64,000 bases of DNA from Novosphingobium album (ex Liu et al. 2023) (lineage in GTDB: Bacteria > Pseudomonadota > Alphaproteobacteria > Sphingomonadales > Sphingomonadaceae), in contig NZ_JARESE010000063.1 of the NCBI RefSeq assembly GCF_029076845.1, forward strand, positions 1-64,000, given 5' to 3'. Made by a program: the position numbers and the translations under genes. Position 1 is the stretch's first letter, and each line of letters begins with the position of its first letter. Positions 9,889 through 18,850 of this stretch are shown here, piece by piece. Below the pieces are notes generated by a model that did no database searches, had not been told where the DNA came from, and was given only the letters and a program-made list of their open reading frames with translations.

Positions 9889-10455
9889 TCAGCCGATCTT
9901 GACGACGGTGTCGGAGGTGAATTCGTAGGTCGGAACCTCGAGGTTCTTCGGGGCCGGGCCCTTGCGGATGCGCGCCGCGGTATCGTAGGCCGAACCGTGG
10001 CAGGGGCAGAAATAGCCGCCGAACTCGCCCTTGATCTCGCCCTCGCCGGCGCCCAGCGGCACGCAGCCCAGGTGGGTGCAGACACCCATCGTGATCAGCC
10101 AGTTCTCCTTGCCCTCCTTGGTCCGCTCGGCCAGCGTCTGCGGGTCGCGCAGGCTGGAGATCGGCACGGCGTTCGCCTCGGCGATTTCCTTGGGGGTCAG
10201 GTTGCGGATGAAGACCGGCTGCTTGCGGAAGATCGACTTGATCGCCTGGCCGGGCTGGATCGCGGAGATATCCACTTCGGTGGAGGATTCGGCAAGCACG
10301 TCGGCCGAAGGCGCCATCTGGCTGATGAGCGGCACGAGGAGCGAAACCCCGGCGACACCCGCCGCGCTGACCGCTGCTAGATTGATGAAATCGCGACGCC
10401 GCACTCCATCTCCGGTTGCAAGCTCCGGAGCGTCAGTGATCGCTTCTTCTGCCAT
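9889..10455 (-). CDS. petA: Ubiquinol-cytochrome c reductase Rieske iron-sulfur subunit
   Basis: The Rieske protein takes the first electron from ubiquinol and delivers it to cytochrome c1. The 188-residue protein has a twin-arginine-type motif RRRDFIN (19-25) before a single hydrophobic helix, and the two cluster-binding loops CTHLGC (126-131) and CPCHGSAYD (150-158) that hold the 2Fe-2S centre with two Cys and two His. It is the first gene of the operon; a promoter-like sequence lies about 140 bases upstream. Confidence 0.97.
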   Translation of the reverse strand: MAEEAITDAPELATGDGVRRRDFINLAAVSAAGVAGVSLLVPLISQMAPSADVLAESSTEVDISAIQPGQAIKSIFRKQPVFIRNLTPKEIAEANAVPISSLRDPQTLAERTKEGKENWLITMGVCTHLGCVPLGAGEGEIKGEFGGYFCPCHGSAYDTAARIRKGPAPKNLEVPTYEFTSDTVVKIG

Positions 10456-10591
10456 GTTGACCTTGCCTTGCTCTCCAAGGCCCGCCGCCGAGACCGGAAG
10501 CAGGCTGAATCCTGTTCAGTGGTACGCCTGGTATCCCCCGATGCCCGCAACGAGCCCGAACGGACCCCGGACCGATGCCGACTTGGCGGGC

Positions 10592-10620
10592 CTGATAGAC
10601 GCGAAAATCACACCTGCCAA
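10592..10620 (-). promoter_or_regulatory. Candidate promoter for petABC
   Basis: On the minus strand a TTGGCA (complement of 10615-10620) is separated by exactly 17 bases from TATCAG (complement of 10592-10597), close to the housekeeping sigma consensus. It would give a petA leader of roughly 130 bases. This rests on the sequence match only. Confidence 0.45.
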
Positions 10621-10660
10621 CCGCCTTTTTGGCGCAAGCCCCCGGCCGGTCAAGATGCGG

Positions 10661-11443
10661 TTATGCCGGGCCGATCAAGGATATCTGCCGGCCATAGGCG
10701 GGCTCGCCCCGGTGGGTGGCGCGGCGGAAGGAAAAGAACCGCTCCGGCGCGGCATAGGTATCGAGGCCGAGCCGGTCGACATGGGCGATTCCCGCCAGCG
10801 CGAGCCGCGCGGCCACATAGCCTGCAAGGTCGAACTGGCGATGGCCAGTGCGCGCGCCGGCCGCGAAGAATCGCGCGTTATCCGCGTCTTCGGCAAGAAA
10901 GCGGTCGCGAAAGCCCTCGTCCACCTCGTAGCTCGGCTGGGCGATGCAGGGGCCGACGGCGGCGACGATCCGCGATGCCCGCGCACCCAGCCGCTCCATC
11001 GCCGCGATCGTCCGGTCGGTGACGCCGGCCACCGCGCCTTTCCACCCGGCATGGGCCGCGCCGACCACGCCGGCCTCGCGATCGGCCAGCAGCACCGGCG
11101 CGCAATCGGCGGTGAAGATGCCGAGCAGCAGCCCCGGCCGATCGGTGACGAGCGCATCGGCGCGCGGCCGGTCGGCCTCGGGCCAGGGATCGGCCACGGT
11201 GACGCAATCGGGCGAATGGATCTGGTAGACCGTGACCAGCCGCGCGCCGGGTCTGACCGCGGCGATCGCGCGGGCGCGATTTTCCGCGATCAGCGCCGGA
11301 TCGTCGCCCGAGCCGTGGCCGACATTGAGCCCGGCGACATCGCCTCGCGACACCCCGCCGCGCCGGCCGAGGAAGCCGTGCGGCAATCCGGCGAGCGATG
11401 GCGCGGCGATGACTTCGACAGGCTCTGCGGCCGGATCAGCCAA
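10661..11443 (-). CDS. pgeF: PgeF/YfiH family protein (multicopper polyphenol oxidase domain)
   Basis: In E. coli the family edits peptidoglycan precursors by removing L-serine wrongly attached in place of L-alanine; relatives have purine-nucleoside or laccase-like activities. The 260-residue protein shows the family marks: QIHS (His ligand), TADCAPVLLAD (Cys ligand), AHAGWKG (His ligand), VGPCI, and a C-terminal R-x-x-G-x-x-x-GRQISLI. The start is a TTG at 11443, eight bases inside the end of pepN, with AGGTGA nine bases before it. It probably shares a transcript with pepN. Confidence 0.88.
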   Translation of the reverse strand: MADPAAEPVEVIAAPSLAGLPHGFLGRRGGVSRGDVAGLNVGHGSGDDPALIAENRARAIAAVRPGARLVTVYQIHSPDCVTVADPWPEADRPRADALVTDRPGLLLGIFTADCAPVLLADREAGVVGAAHAGWKGAVAGVTDRTIAAMERLGARASRIVAAVGPCIAQPSYEVDEGFRDRFLAEDADNARFFAAGARTGHRQFDLAGYVAARLALAGIAHVDRLGLDTYAAPERFFSFRRATHRGEPAYGRQISLIGPA

Positions 11444-14087
11444 GGCTTTTCGTCACCTGTTCCAGCACGTCGCGCGACAGCGAGGGCGCGGCGGCGATTC
11501 GTTCCAGCTCGGCGCGCATCATCGCCGAGCGGCCGGGTTCGATCCGCCGCCAGCGGCCCAGCGGCGGGACGAAGCGCGCCGCCGTCTGCGGGTTGATCGG
11601 ATCAAGCCGGCGGATCAGATCGCCGATGATGCGATAGCCTTCGCCATCCGCCACGTGGAAGCCCTTGGGATTGACCGCGAAGGCCATGTAGAGCGCGCGC
11701 ACCCGGTTGGGGTTGTGCATGGTGAAATCAGGATGCCCGGCCAGCGCCTGGACATGATCGAGCACCTGCGGATGGAGCGAGCCCGCCTGGAGCGAGAACC
11801 ACTTGTCGATCACCAGCGCGTTGCCGTGATAGCGCGCGTGGAAATCGGCCAGCGCTTCCTCGCGCTCGGGCACGGCCAGGCCGCACAGCACCATCAGCGC
11901 GCCTTGCCGGTCGGTCATGTTGTCGGCGGCGCGGTATTGCGCGATGGCGCGCCTCGCCGCTTCCTCCGGCGCGCCGGCCGCGAGATAGATCAGCGCCTGC
12001 GTCTTCAGCTTGCGCGCGCCGCGCGCGGCGGCATCGCGGCTGTAGGGCACGGCCGAAGCCCGATCGTGCAGCGCGATCAGCGCGGCCTGCAAGGCATGGC
12101 CCAGCCAGGCCTTGAGCGCTTCGCGCTCGGCATGGATGGCGCCGGGATCGGCGACGAGGAGCTGCTCGGCAAGGTAGGTTTCGGACGGCAGGATCATCAG
12201 CTCGCCACGCATCAGGTCATCCAGCGCGCCATCGGCGAGGAACGCGGCGAAAGCCTCGCCGATCGCCGCGCGGCCCGCCGCCCGGTCATCCGGCGACAGC
12301 CCGCCGCCCACCGCGGCGACCAGATGCCGCACCACCAGGCTCTGCATCGCCTCATAGCGGGCGAAGGGATCGTCGTCGTGCGCGGCCAGGAACACCAGAT
12401 CCGCGTTGGAGCGATCGGCCTCGATCGAGACGGGCGCGGAAAAGCCGCGATTGATCGACAGCACCGGCGGCGCGGAAAAGCCATCGAACGTGAAGCTGTC
12501 GCTCGCCTTGTCGAGCACGATCAGGCGTTCGCCGCCATGGCGACCGCTTTCGCGATCGAACAGCGCGACGCGCAGGGGAATCGGCATCGGCTGCTTTTCG
12601 GGCTGGCCCGGCGTCACCGGCACGGCTTGCGAGAGCGCCAGCGTGGCGGTGGTGCCCGCGTGCGTCAGCGCGACCTTGACTTGCGGCGTGCCGGCCTGCC
12701 CGTACCACAGGCGGAAGCGCCCGAGATCGAGCCCGGACCCGTCCTCGATCGCCTTGACGAAATCCTCGCACGTCGCCGCCTCGCCATCGTGACGCGCGAA
12801 ATAGAGGTCGGTGCCCTGGCGGAAGCGTTCGGGCCCGGCCATGGTGCGCATCATGCGGATCACCTCGGCGCCCTTGTTATAGACCGTCGCGGTGTAGAAG
12901 TTGCTGATTTCCTGATAGGAATCGGGCCGGATCGGGTGCGCCAGCGGCCCCGAATCCTCAGGGAACTGGGCCGAGCGCAGCACCCGCACATCCTCGATCC
13001 GCTTGACCGCTTCCGATCCCATGTCCGCGCTGAACAGCTGGTCGCGCAGCACGGTGAAGCCTTCCTTCAGGCTGAGCTGGAACCAGTCGCGGCAGGTCAC
13101 GCGGTTGCCCGACCAGTTGTGGAAATATTCGTGCCCGATCACGCCTTCGACCGCATCGTAATCGGCGTCGGTCGCGGTTTCGGGATCGGCCAGCACATAG
13201 CGGGTGTTGAAGACGTTGAGGCCCTTGTTCTCCATCGCGCCCATGTTGAAGTCCGACACGGCGACGATGTTGAACAGGTCAAGATCGTACTCGCGCCCGA
13301 ACGTCTCCTCGTCCCACCGCATCGCCGCCTTCAGCGATGCCATGGCGTGGTGCGTGCGCGCCTCGTCGCCGGGGCGGACCCAGATGTTGAGATCGACCTT
13401 GCGGCCCGACATGGTGGTGAAGCTATCGTGGTTGGCGACGAGATCGCCCGCCACCAGCGCGAAGAGATAGCAGGGTTTGGGCCAGGGATCGTGCCATTCG
13501 GCCCAATGGGTGCCGTCCGCGTCATCACCTTGCGCCACGCAGTTGCCGTTCGACAGCAGGATCGGGAACGCCGCCTTGTCGCCCGCCATCCGCACCCGGT
13601 AGGTCGAAAGCACGTCGGGCCGGTCAGGGAAGAAGGTGATGCGGCGGAACCCCTCGGCCTCGCACTGGGTGCACAGCATCCCGTTGGACGCGTAAAGCCC
13701 CATGAGCTGGCTGTTCGCCGCCGGGTTGACCGCGGTTTCCACCTCGACCGCGTGGGCATCGCCGGCAAGGTCGATCAACAGGTCCGCGCCGTCGAGCCGC
13801 CAGTCGTTCACCGCCACGCCATCGACCTTCACGCCCAGCGGCGCGATATTGTCGCCATTCAGGCGCAACGCCGCGCCATCGCCGTGCGGATTGCGCCGCA
13901 CCGTCAGGCGCGAGACGACGCGGGTAGCATCGACCCCCAGCGTGAAGTCGAGCGCGATCTCCGGCACCAGCCAGGCGGGCGGCTGGTAATCCTCGCGGCG
14001 AATCACCGGCGGGGCCAAGGGCGGCGGCGCGGCACCGGCAAGCTGTGGATCGGCGACAGGTTCGGACGGTCTGCTGGCAATATCCAT
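11436..14087 (-). CDS. pepN: Aminopeptidase N (M1 family)
   Basis: A zinc aminopeptidase that removes N-terminal residues from peptides in the cytoplasm. The 883-residue protein is full length for the E. coli PepN type. It shows GAMEN (283-287), which binds the free amino terminus, HEYFH (319-323) and the third zinc ligand Glu342 in LSLKEGFTV, followed by the beta-sandwich and the long C-terminal helical domain. The N-terminus has an extra proline-rich stretch of about 25 residues and no signal peptide. It overlaps pgeF downstream and is divergent from the SDR gene at 14147 with 59 bases between them. Confidence 0.96.
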   Translation of the reverse strand: MDIASRPSEPVADPQLAGAAPPPLAPPVIRREDYQPPAWLVPEIALDFTLGVDATRVVSRLTVRRNPHGDGAALRLNGDNIAPLGVKVDGVAVNDWRLDGADLLIDLAGDAHAVEVETAVNPAANSQLMGLYASNGMLCTQCEAEGFRRITFFPDRPDVLSTYRVRMAGDKAAFPILLSNGNCVAQGDDADGTHWAEWHDPWPKPCYLFALVAGDLVANHDSFTTMSGRKVDLNIWVRPGDEARTHHAMASLKAAMRWDEETFGREYDLDLFNIVAVSDFNMGAMENKGLNVFNTRYVLADPETATDADYDAVEGVIGHEYFHNWSGNRVTCRDWFQLSLKEGFTVLRDQLFSADMGSEAVKRIEDVRVLRSAQFPEDSGPLAHPIRPDSYQEISNFYTATVYNKGAEVIRMMRTMAGPERFRQGTDLYFARHDGEAATCEDFVKAIEDGSGLDLGRFRLWYGQAGTPQVKVALTHAGTTATLALSQAVPVTPGQPEKQPMPIPLRVALFDRESGRHGGERLIVLDKASDSFTFDGFSAPPVLSINRGFSAPVSIEADRSNADLVFLAAHDDDPFARYEAMQSLVVRHLVAAVGGGLSPDDRAAGRAAIGEAFAAFLADGALDDLMRGELMILPSETYLAEQLLVADPGAIHAEREALKAWLGHALQAALIALHDRASAVPYSRDAAARGARKLKTQALIYLAAGAPEEAARRAIAQYRAADNMTDRQGALMVLCGLAVPEREEALADFHARYHGNALVIDKWFSLQAGSLHPQVLDHVQALAGHPDFTMHNPNRVRALYMAFAVNPKGFHVADGEGYRIIGDLIRRLDPINPQTAARFVPPLGRWRRIEPGRSAMMRAELERIAAAPSLSRDVLEQVTKSLG

Positions 14088-14146
14088 GCCCGCCTAGGTA
14101 GCGCTTCCGTTTCCGATTGCCAGCAGTTCCGCTATGCCGCCGCGCG

Positions 14147-14926
14147 ATGCCCCGTCTCTTCGTCTTCGGCCTCGGCTATACCGCCTCCGTCATCGCCCGC
14201 GCCCTGGCGGCGCGCGGCTGGGAGGTGATCGCCACCGGGCGCGAGGGCCAGCTGGGGTTCGACGATAGCGGCAATGTCCGCCTGGCGCTGGCCGATGCCG
14301 ATCACGTGCTGTCCTCGGTCCCGCCCGGCGGCGAGGGGCTGGACCCGGTGCTGGACCGCTATGGCGCGGCGCTGCGCGGCAAGGCGCTGTCCTACCTTTC
14401 GTCCACCGGCGTCTATGGCGATGCCGGCGGCGCCTGGGTCGATGAAAGCGCGCCCACCGGCACGGGCCGGCGCACCGCGCGCAGCGATGCGGACGCGGCC
14501 TGGCTAGCGCTGGGCGCGCGCGTCTGGCGACTGCCGGGGATCTACGGGCCGGGGCGCAGCGTGCTCGACCGGGTGCGCGCGGGGCGCGCCCACCGCATCA
14601 CGCTGCCGGGGCAAGTGTTCAGCCGCGTGCATGTCGAGGATATCGCCAGCGGCGTCATCGCCGGGCTGGACGCGCCGCCGGGCGCCTACAACCTGGCCGA
14701 CGACCTGCCTTGCGGCCAGAACGCGCTGGTGGAGGAAGCCTGCCGGCTGCTGCGATGCGATCCGCCGCCGCTCCTGGCGCTGGAGGAGGCGGACCTTTCG
14801 CCCATGGCGCGCGCGTTCTATGCGGAAAACCGGCGCGTGGCGAACGGCAAGGCGAAGCGCGTGCTCGGCTGGCGGCCCCGCTATCCGACGTATCGCGAAG
14901 GGCTACGCGCGCTGCTTGCGGGCTGA
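14147..14926 (+). CDS. NAD(P)-binding SDR-like epimerase/reductase (YeeZ type)
   Basis: A 259-residue protein with an N-terminal Rossmann motif in FVFGLGYTAS (glycine pattern GxGxxA/S), the SSTGVYGD segment seen in extended/atypical SDRs, and a LPGIYGPGRS stretch in the substrate-side domain. The family includes E. coli YeeZ and is often called NAD-dependent epimerase/dehydratase, but no substrate is known. The ATG at 14147 begins directly with the Rossmann strand. Its last 24 bases overlap the convergent EamA gene. Confidence 0.75.
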   Translation: MPRLFVFGLGYTASVIARALAARGWEVIATGREGQLGFDDSGNVRLALADADHVLSSVPPGGEGLDPVLDRYGAALRGKALSYLSSTGVYGDAGGAWVDESAPTGTGRRTARSDADAAWLALGARVWRLPGIYGPGRSVLDRVRAGRAHRITLPGQVFSRVHVEDIASGVIAGLDAPPGAYNLADDLPCGQNALVEEACRLLRCDPPPLLALEEADLSPMARAFYAENRRVANGKAKRVLGWRPRYPTYREGLRALLAG

Positions 14927-15820
14927 CAGCGCCATGAGCAGTCCGGCGATCGCCAGCACCGCGCCGCCTACCGCCAGGCCCGTCCAGCGATAGCCTTCGA
15001 ACGCGGTCGAAAGCGCCATGGCCACCACCGGCACCGCCACGCCGTTGTAAGCCGCGCGGCCGGCGCCCATCGCGCGGATCAGCCCGAAATAGAGCGGGAA
15101 AGTGACGACCGAGCCGAAGATCGCGAGATAGGCGATGCCCGCCAGGTATTCCCAGCGCGGATCGAAGCGCGGCGGGCCGGCGGTGGCCAGGCTGAAGGCC
15201 GCATTCACCAGCACGCCCCAGAACATGGCCCAGGCGATCAGCGGCACCACCGGCTGGCGGCGGCCCACCGAATTGGCCTGCAGCACGTTCGCCGCCGATG
15301 CGCTGAACAGCCCGGCGCACGTGAACAGGATGCCGAGCGCGACCCGGCCGCCGGGCAGGGCAACGCGGTATTCGTGCACCAGCAGCAGCGCGATCCCGGC
15401 CATGGCGACCAGCGAGCCCGCCAGGAACCGGCGCGTCACCGGCTCGCCCAGGAACAGCCGCGCCAGCACCGCGTTGGGCACCATCAGCAAGGCATAGAAC
15501 ACCGCCACCAGCCCCGATGTCAGGTGCTGTTCGGCGCGATAGACGAACTGGAAATTGCCCACGAACTGGGTCAGGCCCAGCAGCACCGCCAGCCGCATCC
15601 CCTCGCCCGAAAGCCGCAGCGATTCGCGCCGCGCCAGCGCCAGCGCGAACATTCCCGCGCAAGCCAGCAGAAAGCGATACGTCACCGACCAGCTTGCCGG
15701 CACCGCCCCCACCTGATCCTTGATGACCAGCCAGGTCGATCCCCAGATCGCCGCGACGATCAGGAACGGCACGATGATCCCGGCGCGGATCGTCTCGGGC
15801 GCGCCGTCCGCCGCGCTCAC
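14903..15820 (-). CDS. EamA/DMT family transporter
   Basis: A 305-residue inner-membrane protein with about ten hydrophobic helices arranged as two EamA repeats, the layout of the drug/metabolite transporter superfamily; members export amino acids, metabolites or nucleobases. The first repeat starts with the typical AAIWGSTWLVIK helix. A GTG start at 15820 overlaps the stop of the threonine aldolase gene (GTGA) and follows it in the same direction, so export of an amino acid linked to that enzyme is possible but unproven. Confidence 0.85.
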   Translation of the reverse strand: MSAADGAPETIRAGIIVPFLIVAAIWGSTWLVIKDQVGAVPASWSVTYRFLLACAGMFALALARRESLRLSGEGMRLAVLLGLTQFVGNFQFVYRAEQHLTSGLVAVFYALLMVPNAVLARLFLGEPVTRRFLAGSLVAMAGIALLLVHEYRVALPGGRVALGILFTCAGLFSASAANVLQANSVGRRQPVVPLIAWAMFWGVLVNAAFSLATAGPPRFDPRWEYLAGIAYLAIFGSVVTFPLYFGLIRAMGAGRAAYNGVAVPVVAMALSTAFEGYRWTGLAVGGAVLAIAGLLMALSARKQRA

Positions 15821-16818
15821 AGGCGGGCAATGGCCCGGGCCAGCGCGGCCGCGTGATCCGGGTTCGTGTCCCAGGCGGTGACCAGCCGGGCCGCGTCCTT
15901 GCCCCAGTCATAGAATTCGAAGCCCCCGGCGCGCAGCGCGGCGCGCTCGGCCGGGCTGGTGGCCAGGAAGATCTCGTTGGCCTCGACCGGGTGCAGCAGG
16001 CGGCCGGGCGCGGCGGCGGCGATCGCCTGCGCGGCGGCATTGGCGGCGCGCGCGTTGTCCAGCCACAGATCGCCTTCCAGCATGGCCAGGATCTGCGCGG
16101 CCAGGAAGCGGCCCTTGGATTGCAGGTGCCCCGCGCGCTTGCGGCGATAGCGGATCACCCGCGCCATCTCGGGATCGAAGAACACGATCGCTTCCGCGCC
16201 CATGCCCCCGTTCTTGACGAAGCCGAAGCTCAGCACGTCGGCCCCGGCGCAGGCTTCGGCCGGCGCGCAGCCAAGGAACGCGACGGCATTGGCGAAGCGC
16301 GCGCCGTCAATGTGCAGGCCCAGCCCGCGCGCGCGGACGAAAGCGCCGATCGCCGCCAGTTCGGCGGGCCGGTAGACGCAGCCATATTCGCTCGCCTGCG
16401 TGATCGAGACGGCGTGGGGCTGGACCTGGTGCACGTCGTCGCGGATCGGATCGATCACGGCGGCGATGCTGGCGGGCGTCAGCCTGGCGCTGTCGCCTTC
16501 GGCCAGCATCAGCTTGGCGCCGTGAAGATAGAAGCCGGGGGCGCCCGCCTCGTCCATCTCGATATGCGCTTCGCGGTGGCAGACGACACCGCCATGCGGC
16601 GGTACCAGCGCGGCCAGCGCCAGACAGTTCGCCGCCGTCCCGGTCGCGACCCACAGCGCGGCGCATTCGCGGCCGAACAGGCGCGAGAAGGCGCCGTCCA
16701 GCTCGCGGCTGAGGGCATCGTTGTCATAAGGCGAATCGGCCGCATCGGCGGCGTGCATGGCGCGCCATAGCGCGGGATGCACGGCGGCGGCATTGTCGGA
16801 CGTGAATTGCATGGCCAT
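15817..16818 (-). CDS. ltaE: Low-specificity threonine aldolase family protein
   Basis: A PLP-dependent enzyme of the type that splits L-threonine or allo-threonine to glycine and acetaldehyde. The roughly 333-residue protein keeps the family pattern: FTSDN near the start, ATGTAANCLAL, the histidine-rich CHREAHIEMDE, LHIDGARFANA (aspartate that contacts PLP) and SFGFVKNGGMGAE holding the likely Schiff-base lysine. The ATG at 16818 is used; 16812 (MQFTSDN) is equally possible. It is the first gene of a two-gene unit with the EamA transporter and is divergent from a small GNAT gene. Confidence 0.88.
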   Translation of the reverse strand: MAMQFTSDNAAAVHPALWRAMHAADAADSPYDNDALSRELDGAFSRLFGRECAALWVATGTAANCLALAALVPPHGGVVCHREAHIEMDEAGAPGFYLHGAKLMLAEGDSARLTPASIAAVIDPIRDDVHQVQPHAVSITQASEYGCVYRPAELAAIGAFVRARGLGLHIDGARFANAVAFLGCAPAEACAGADVLSFGFVKNGGMGAEAIVFFDPEMARVIRYRRKRAGHLQSKGRFLAAQILAMLEGDLWLDNARAANAAAQAIAAAAPGRLLHPVEANEIFLATSPAERAALRAGGFEFYDWGKDAARLVTAWDTNPDHAAALARAIARL

Positions 16819-16892
16819 ATCGCCCTGCGAGCGGAAGCCGGTCCCGTCAAGCACCGGACAGCGGGAAACCGCACAACGGCAAGGAGCAGCGC

Positions 16893-17183
16893 ATGGTCGG
16901 CGTCACCATCACCAAGCACGATCACGGGAATGCGGGCGAATATCATGCCCATGTCGCCGACAGCGACCACATCGGCCGCCTGACCTGGGTGGTGCGTGAC
17001 GGCGTGCACGTGGCCGAACACACGCTGGTGCCCGGCGAGATCGGCGGGCGCGGCGTCGCCGGGCGGCTGGTCGAGGCGCTGGTGGCCGACGCGCGCGAGA
17101 ACCACTTCAAGATCCGGCCGCAATGCACTTACGTGGTCGCCGCCTTCGCCAGGCACCCCGAATGGGCGGACCTCAAAGGCTGA
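16893..17183 (+). CDS. Small GNAT-like N-acetyltransferase (YjdJ/NATD1 type)
   Basis: A 96-residue protein matching the compact YjdJ/GTLF3B-like GNAT family: an antiparallel sheet (GRLTWVVRDGVHVAEHTLV), then the acyl-CoA loop region PGEIGGRGVAGRLVEALVADAR and the closing CTYVVAAFARHPEWADL. The last segment resembles the usual KI.P.CPYV..(W/F)..+HPE(Y/W) pattern. The natural substrate is unknown. An AAGGAG precedes the ATG. The gene is alone and followed by a short repeat-derived hairpin. Confidence 0.85.
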   Translation: MVGVTITKHDHGNAGEYHAHVADSDHIGRLTWVVRDGVHVAEHTLVPGEIGGRGVAGRLVEALVADARENHFKIRPQCTYVVAAFARHPEWADLKG

Positions 17184-17200
17184 GGCGCACCGCAAGGGGG

Positions 17201-17225
17201 AGCGAAACGCGCTCTTCCGCGCAAT
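17201..17225 (+). repeat. 25-bp repeat, second copy at 51371-51395
   Basis: The core CGCGCTCTTCCGCGC and its flanks match the copy beside tRNA-Leu at 23 of 25 positions. Both copies lie between genes, and in the second the sequence forms a perfect hairpin. It is probably a dispersed REP-like palindrome. Confidence 0.6.
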
Positions 17226-17228
17226 CCT

Positions 17229-17915
17229 TCAGGGGCGCGGGTGCAACTCGCGCAGGCGGTCGAACGCCGTGCCCGGTCCTTCGGCCAGCCGCGCCGCGAT
17301 CAACTCGCACACGTCCTCGGGCGAATGCGTTTCGGTGTCGATCGTCAGGTCGGAAACCTGGTTGCGATAGACTTCCTCATAGAACCACGGCCGCAGCCGG
17401 GTGAGGCGATCGACGATCTTTCGCGCCGCGTCCTCGCCCAGCAAGTCCACCGGGATCTTCTTGTCCATCCGCCGCTCGGCCACGCGGCGTTCCAGCACCT
17501 CGAACGGCGGGCGCAGCGTCACCAGCAGCACGGGCAGGCCACGGGTGCGCCAGACCAGATCCTGCAGCACCGGCGGGTCCATCATCAGCAAGTGATCGAA
17601 CACCACGTTGAGCCCCTGGCGCGAGACCGCGGCCATCCATTCGTGCATCGCCGCGAACGCGCGCATGGCCTGGTCGGCGAAGACCCAGCGCAGGGGCCCG
17701 TCGGGATCGGCCGGATCGCGCGGCACGGCGCTGATGCCTTGCACGGCGAGCGGACCGTGGTGGCCGTATTTCGCCGGCAGCGTGTTCGCGGTGAAATGGT
17801 CTATGCCGTAGAGCAGCCAGTAATCGTCGCGCCGCTGCTGGAACAGCTCGCAAGTGGTGGACTTGCCCGAACCCGACGTGCCGTTGACGACGACGATCTG
17901 GCCCGGCGCGGTCAT
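17229..17915 (-). CDS. P-loop kinase, chloramphenicol phosphotransferase-like
   Basis: A 228-residue soluble protein with Walker A GTSGSGKS (12-19) at the start, followed by a LLYGIDHFTANTLP segment and a GLNVVFDHLLM stretch that resemble the layout of the Streptomyces chloramphenicol phosphotransferase family (small-molecule O-kinases). Nothing here shows that chloramphenicol is the substrate. The ATG at 17915 overlaps the stop of the preceding DUF7065-like gene (ATGA), which in turn overlaps a SnoaL-like gene, so the three are surely co-translated. A kinase acting on a hydroxyl group of the compound handled by the other two is an inference. Confidence 0.75.
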   Translation of the reverse strand: MTAPGQIVVVNGTSGSGKSTTCELFQQRRDDYWLLYGIDHFTANTLPAKYGHHGPLAVQGISAVPRDPADPDGPLRWVFADQAMRAFAAMHEWMAAVSRQGLNVVFDHLLMMDPPVLQDLVWRTRGLPVLLVTLRPPFEVLERRVAERRMDKKIPVDLLGEDAARKIVDRLTRLRPWFYEEVYRNQVSDLTIDTETHSPEDVCELIAARLAEGPGTAFDRLRELHPRP

Positions 17916-18850
17916 GCCGCCCCCAGCGCGATCTCGCCGCGCGCGATGCGGCGGAACGTCTCGTCGGGGCAGAATTCCTGGTTGTCGCCCCAGTGGGTCA
18001 CGCCGTCCCAGTCCCATTCGACCAGCGACCAGACGACGGTGTGGTCGGTATAGCCGGTGAAGACCAGGCCCGGATCGATGCTGCCGGTGGCGCGCATCGT
18101 CCGGCCGAGCGCATCGGCGGCTTCGAACACCACGCTGGACGGGCCGAACCGGCCGTATTCAATGATCTCGCGCTTGCCCGAGACGAGGCTGGCCATCGTG
18201 CCGTCCCGCATGATGTAGCCGCCGATGCTGGCCGCCTCGCGCCCCGCGCCCATGCACAGCGCGTGGAAGCTGCTGTTTGCGGCGATGCCCCAGAAATAGC
18301 CGCCGCGCGCCAGCGATTCGTAATCGCGCGCGCCATAGGACGTGTCGCGCATCGAGAAGCAATCGACCGCGAACGCCTCGCCGTGCCGGCGGATCGTGCC
18401 CTTCATCCGGCCGGGCTGCTCGATATGGAACTTGGCGGTCGCCTTCTGCCCGGCATCACCAGTCTTCAGCTCATGCATCGGGCCGATCGCGGTCCATTCC
18501 AGATCCAGCTCGAAGCCGTCCCTGGCATAGTCGAGCTTGTAGCGCCGCAGCGGCTCGATCACCCGGCAGGAAAGCGAATTGCGCGCCCGCATGTCGAACT
18601 TGCGCGCGCCCGCCGGCAGCGCCTGCAAGTGGCTCCAGTTGTAGTAGAGGCAGTTCCACTGGAACGTGCCCGACGGATCCCACAGCACCGGGCCACCGTT
18701 CAACATGCCCATGTTAGGGCGGAAGTAGTACTGGATCAGCCCGTGCATCCGCCGTTCCGGGATCGACATCGAGAACCACACGCTCTCGTTCCAGTAGGGA
18801 TTGTCATCGCGGCCGGCGCCGAAATGGTCTGCGAAGCTGAGGTCGGTCAT
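17912..18850 (-). CDS. Uncharacterised protein, DUF7064/DUF7065-like
   Basis: A 312-residue soluble protein without signal peptide or membrane helices. It is rich in aromatic residues and in alternating strand-like segments (NESVWFSMSIPERRMHGLIQ, LYYNWSHLQALP, FELDLEWTAIGP, TDHTVVWSLVEWDWDG), suggesting a large beta-sandwich or lipocalin-like fold. I relate it from memory to the uncharacterised DUF7064/DUF7065 proteins of actinobacteria and sphingomonads, which tend to occur near steroid or aromatic degradation genes; that assignment needs a profile search. ATGA overlaps on both sides place it in the middle of a three-gene cassette with a SnoaL-like protein and a small-molecule kinase. Confidence 0.55.
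   Translation of the reverse strand: MTDLSFADHFGAGRDDNPYWNESVWFSMSIPERRMHGLIQYYFRPNMGMLNGGPVLWDPSGTFQWNCLYYNWSHLQALPAGARKFDMRARNSLSCRVIEPLRRYKLDYARDGFELDLEWTAIGPMHELKTGDAGQKATAKFHIEQPGRMKGTIRRHGEAFAVDCFSMRDTSYGARDYESLARGGYFWGIAANSSFHALCMGAGREAASIGGYIMRDGTMASLVSGKREIIEYGRFGPSSVVFEAADALGRTMRATGSIDPGLVFTGYTDHTVVWSLVEWDWDGVTHWGDNQEFCPDETFRRIARGEIALGAA

Noticed and set aside
11232..14228. A near 1000-codon plus-strand frame opposite pepN
   Set aside because: pepN on the other strand has all M1 motifs; the plus frame is rich in His, Arg, Gly and Gln in the pattern typical of antisense frames.
17229..17915. Calling the CPT-like kinase a chloramphenicol-resistance gene
   Set aside because: Only the fold and P-loop agree; the context (SnoaL-like and DUF7065-like genes) is not that of a resistance gene.
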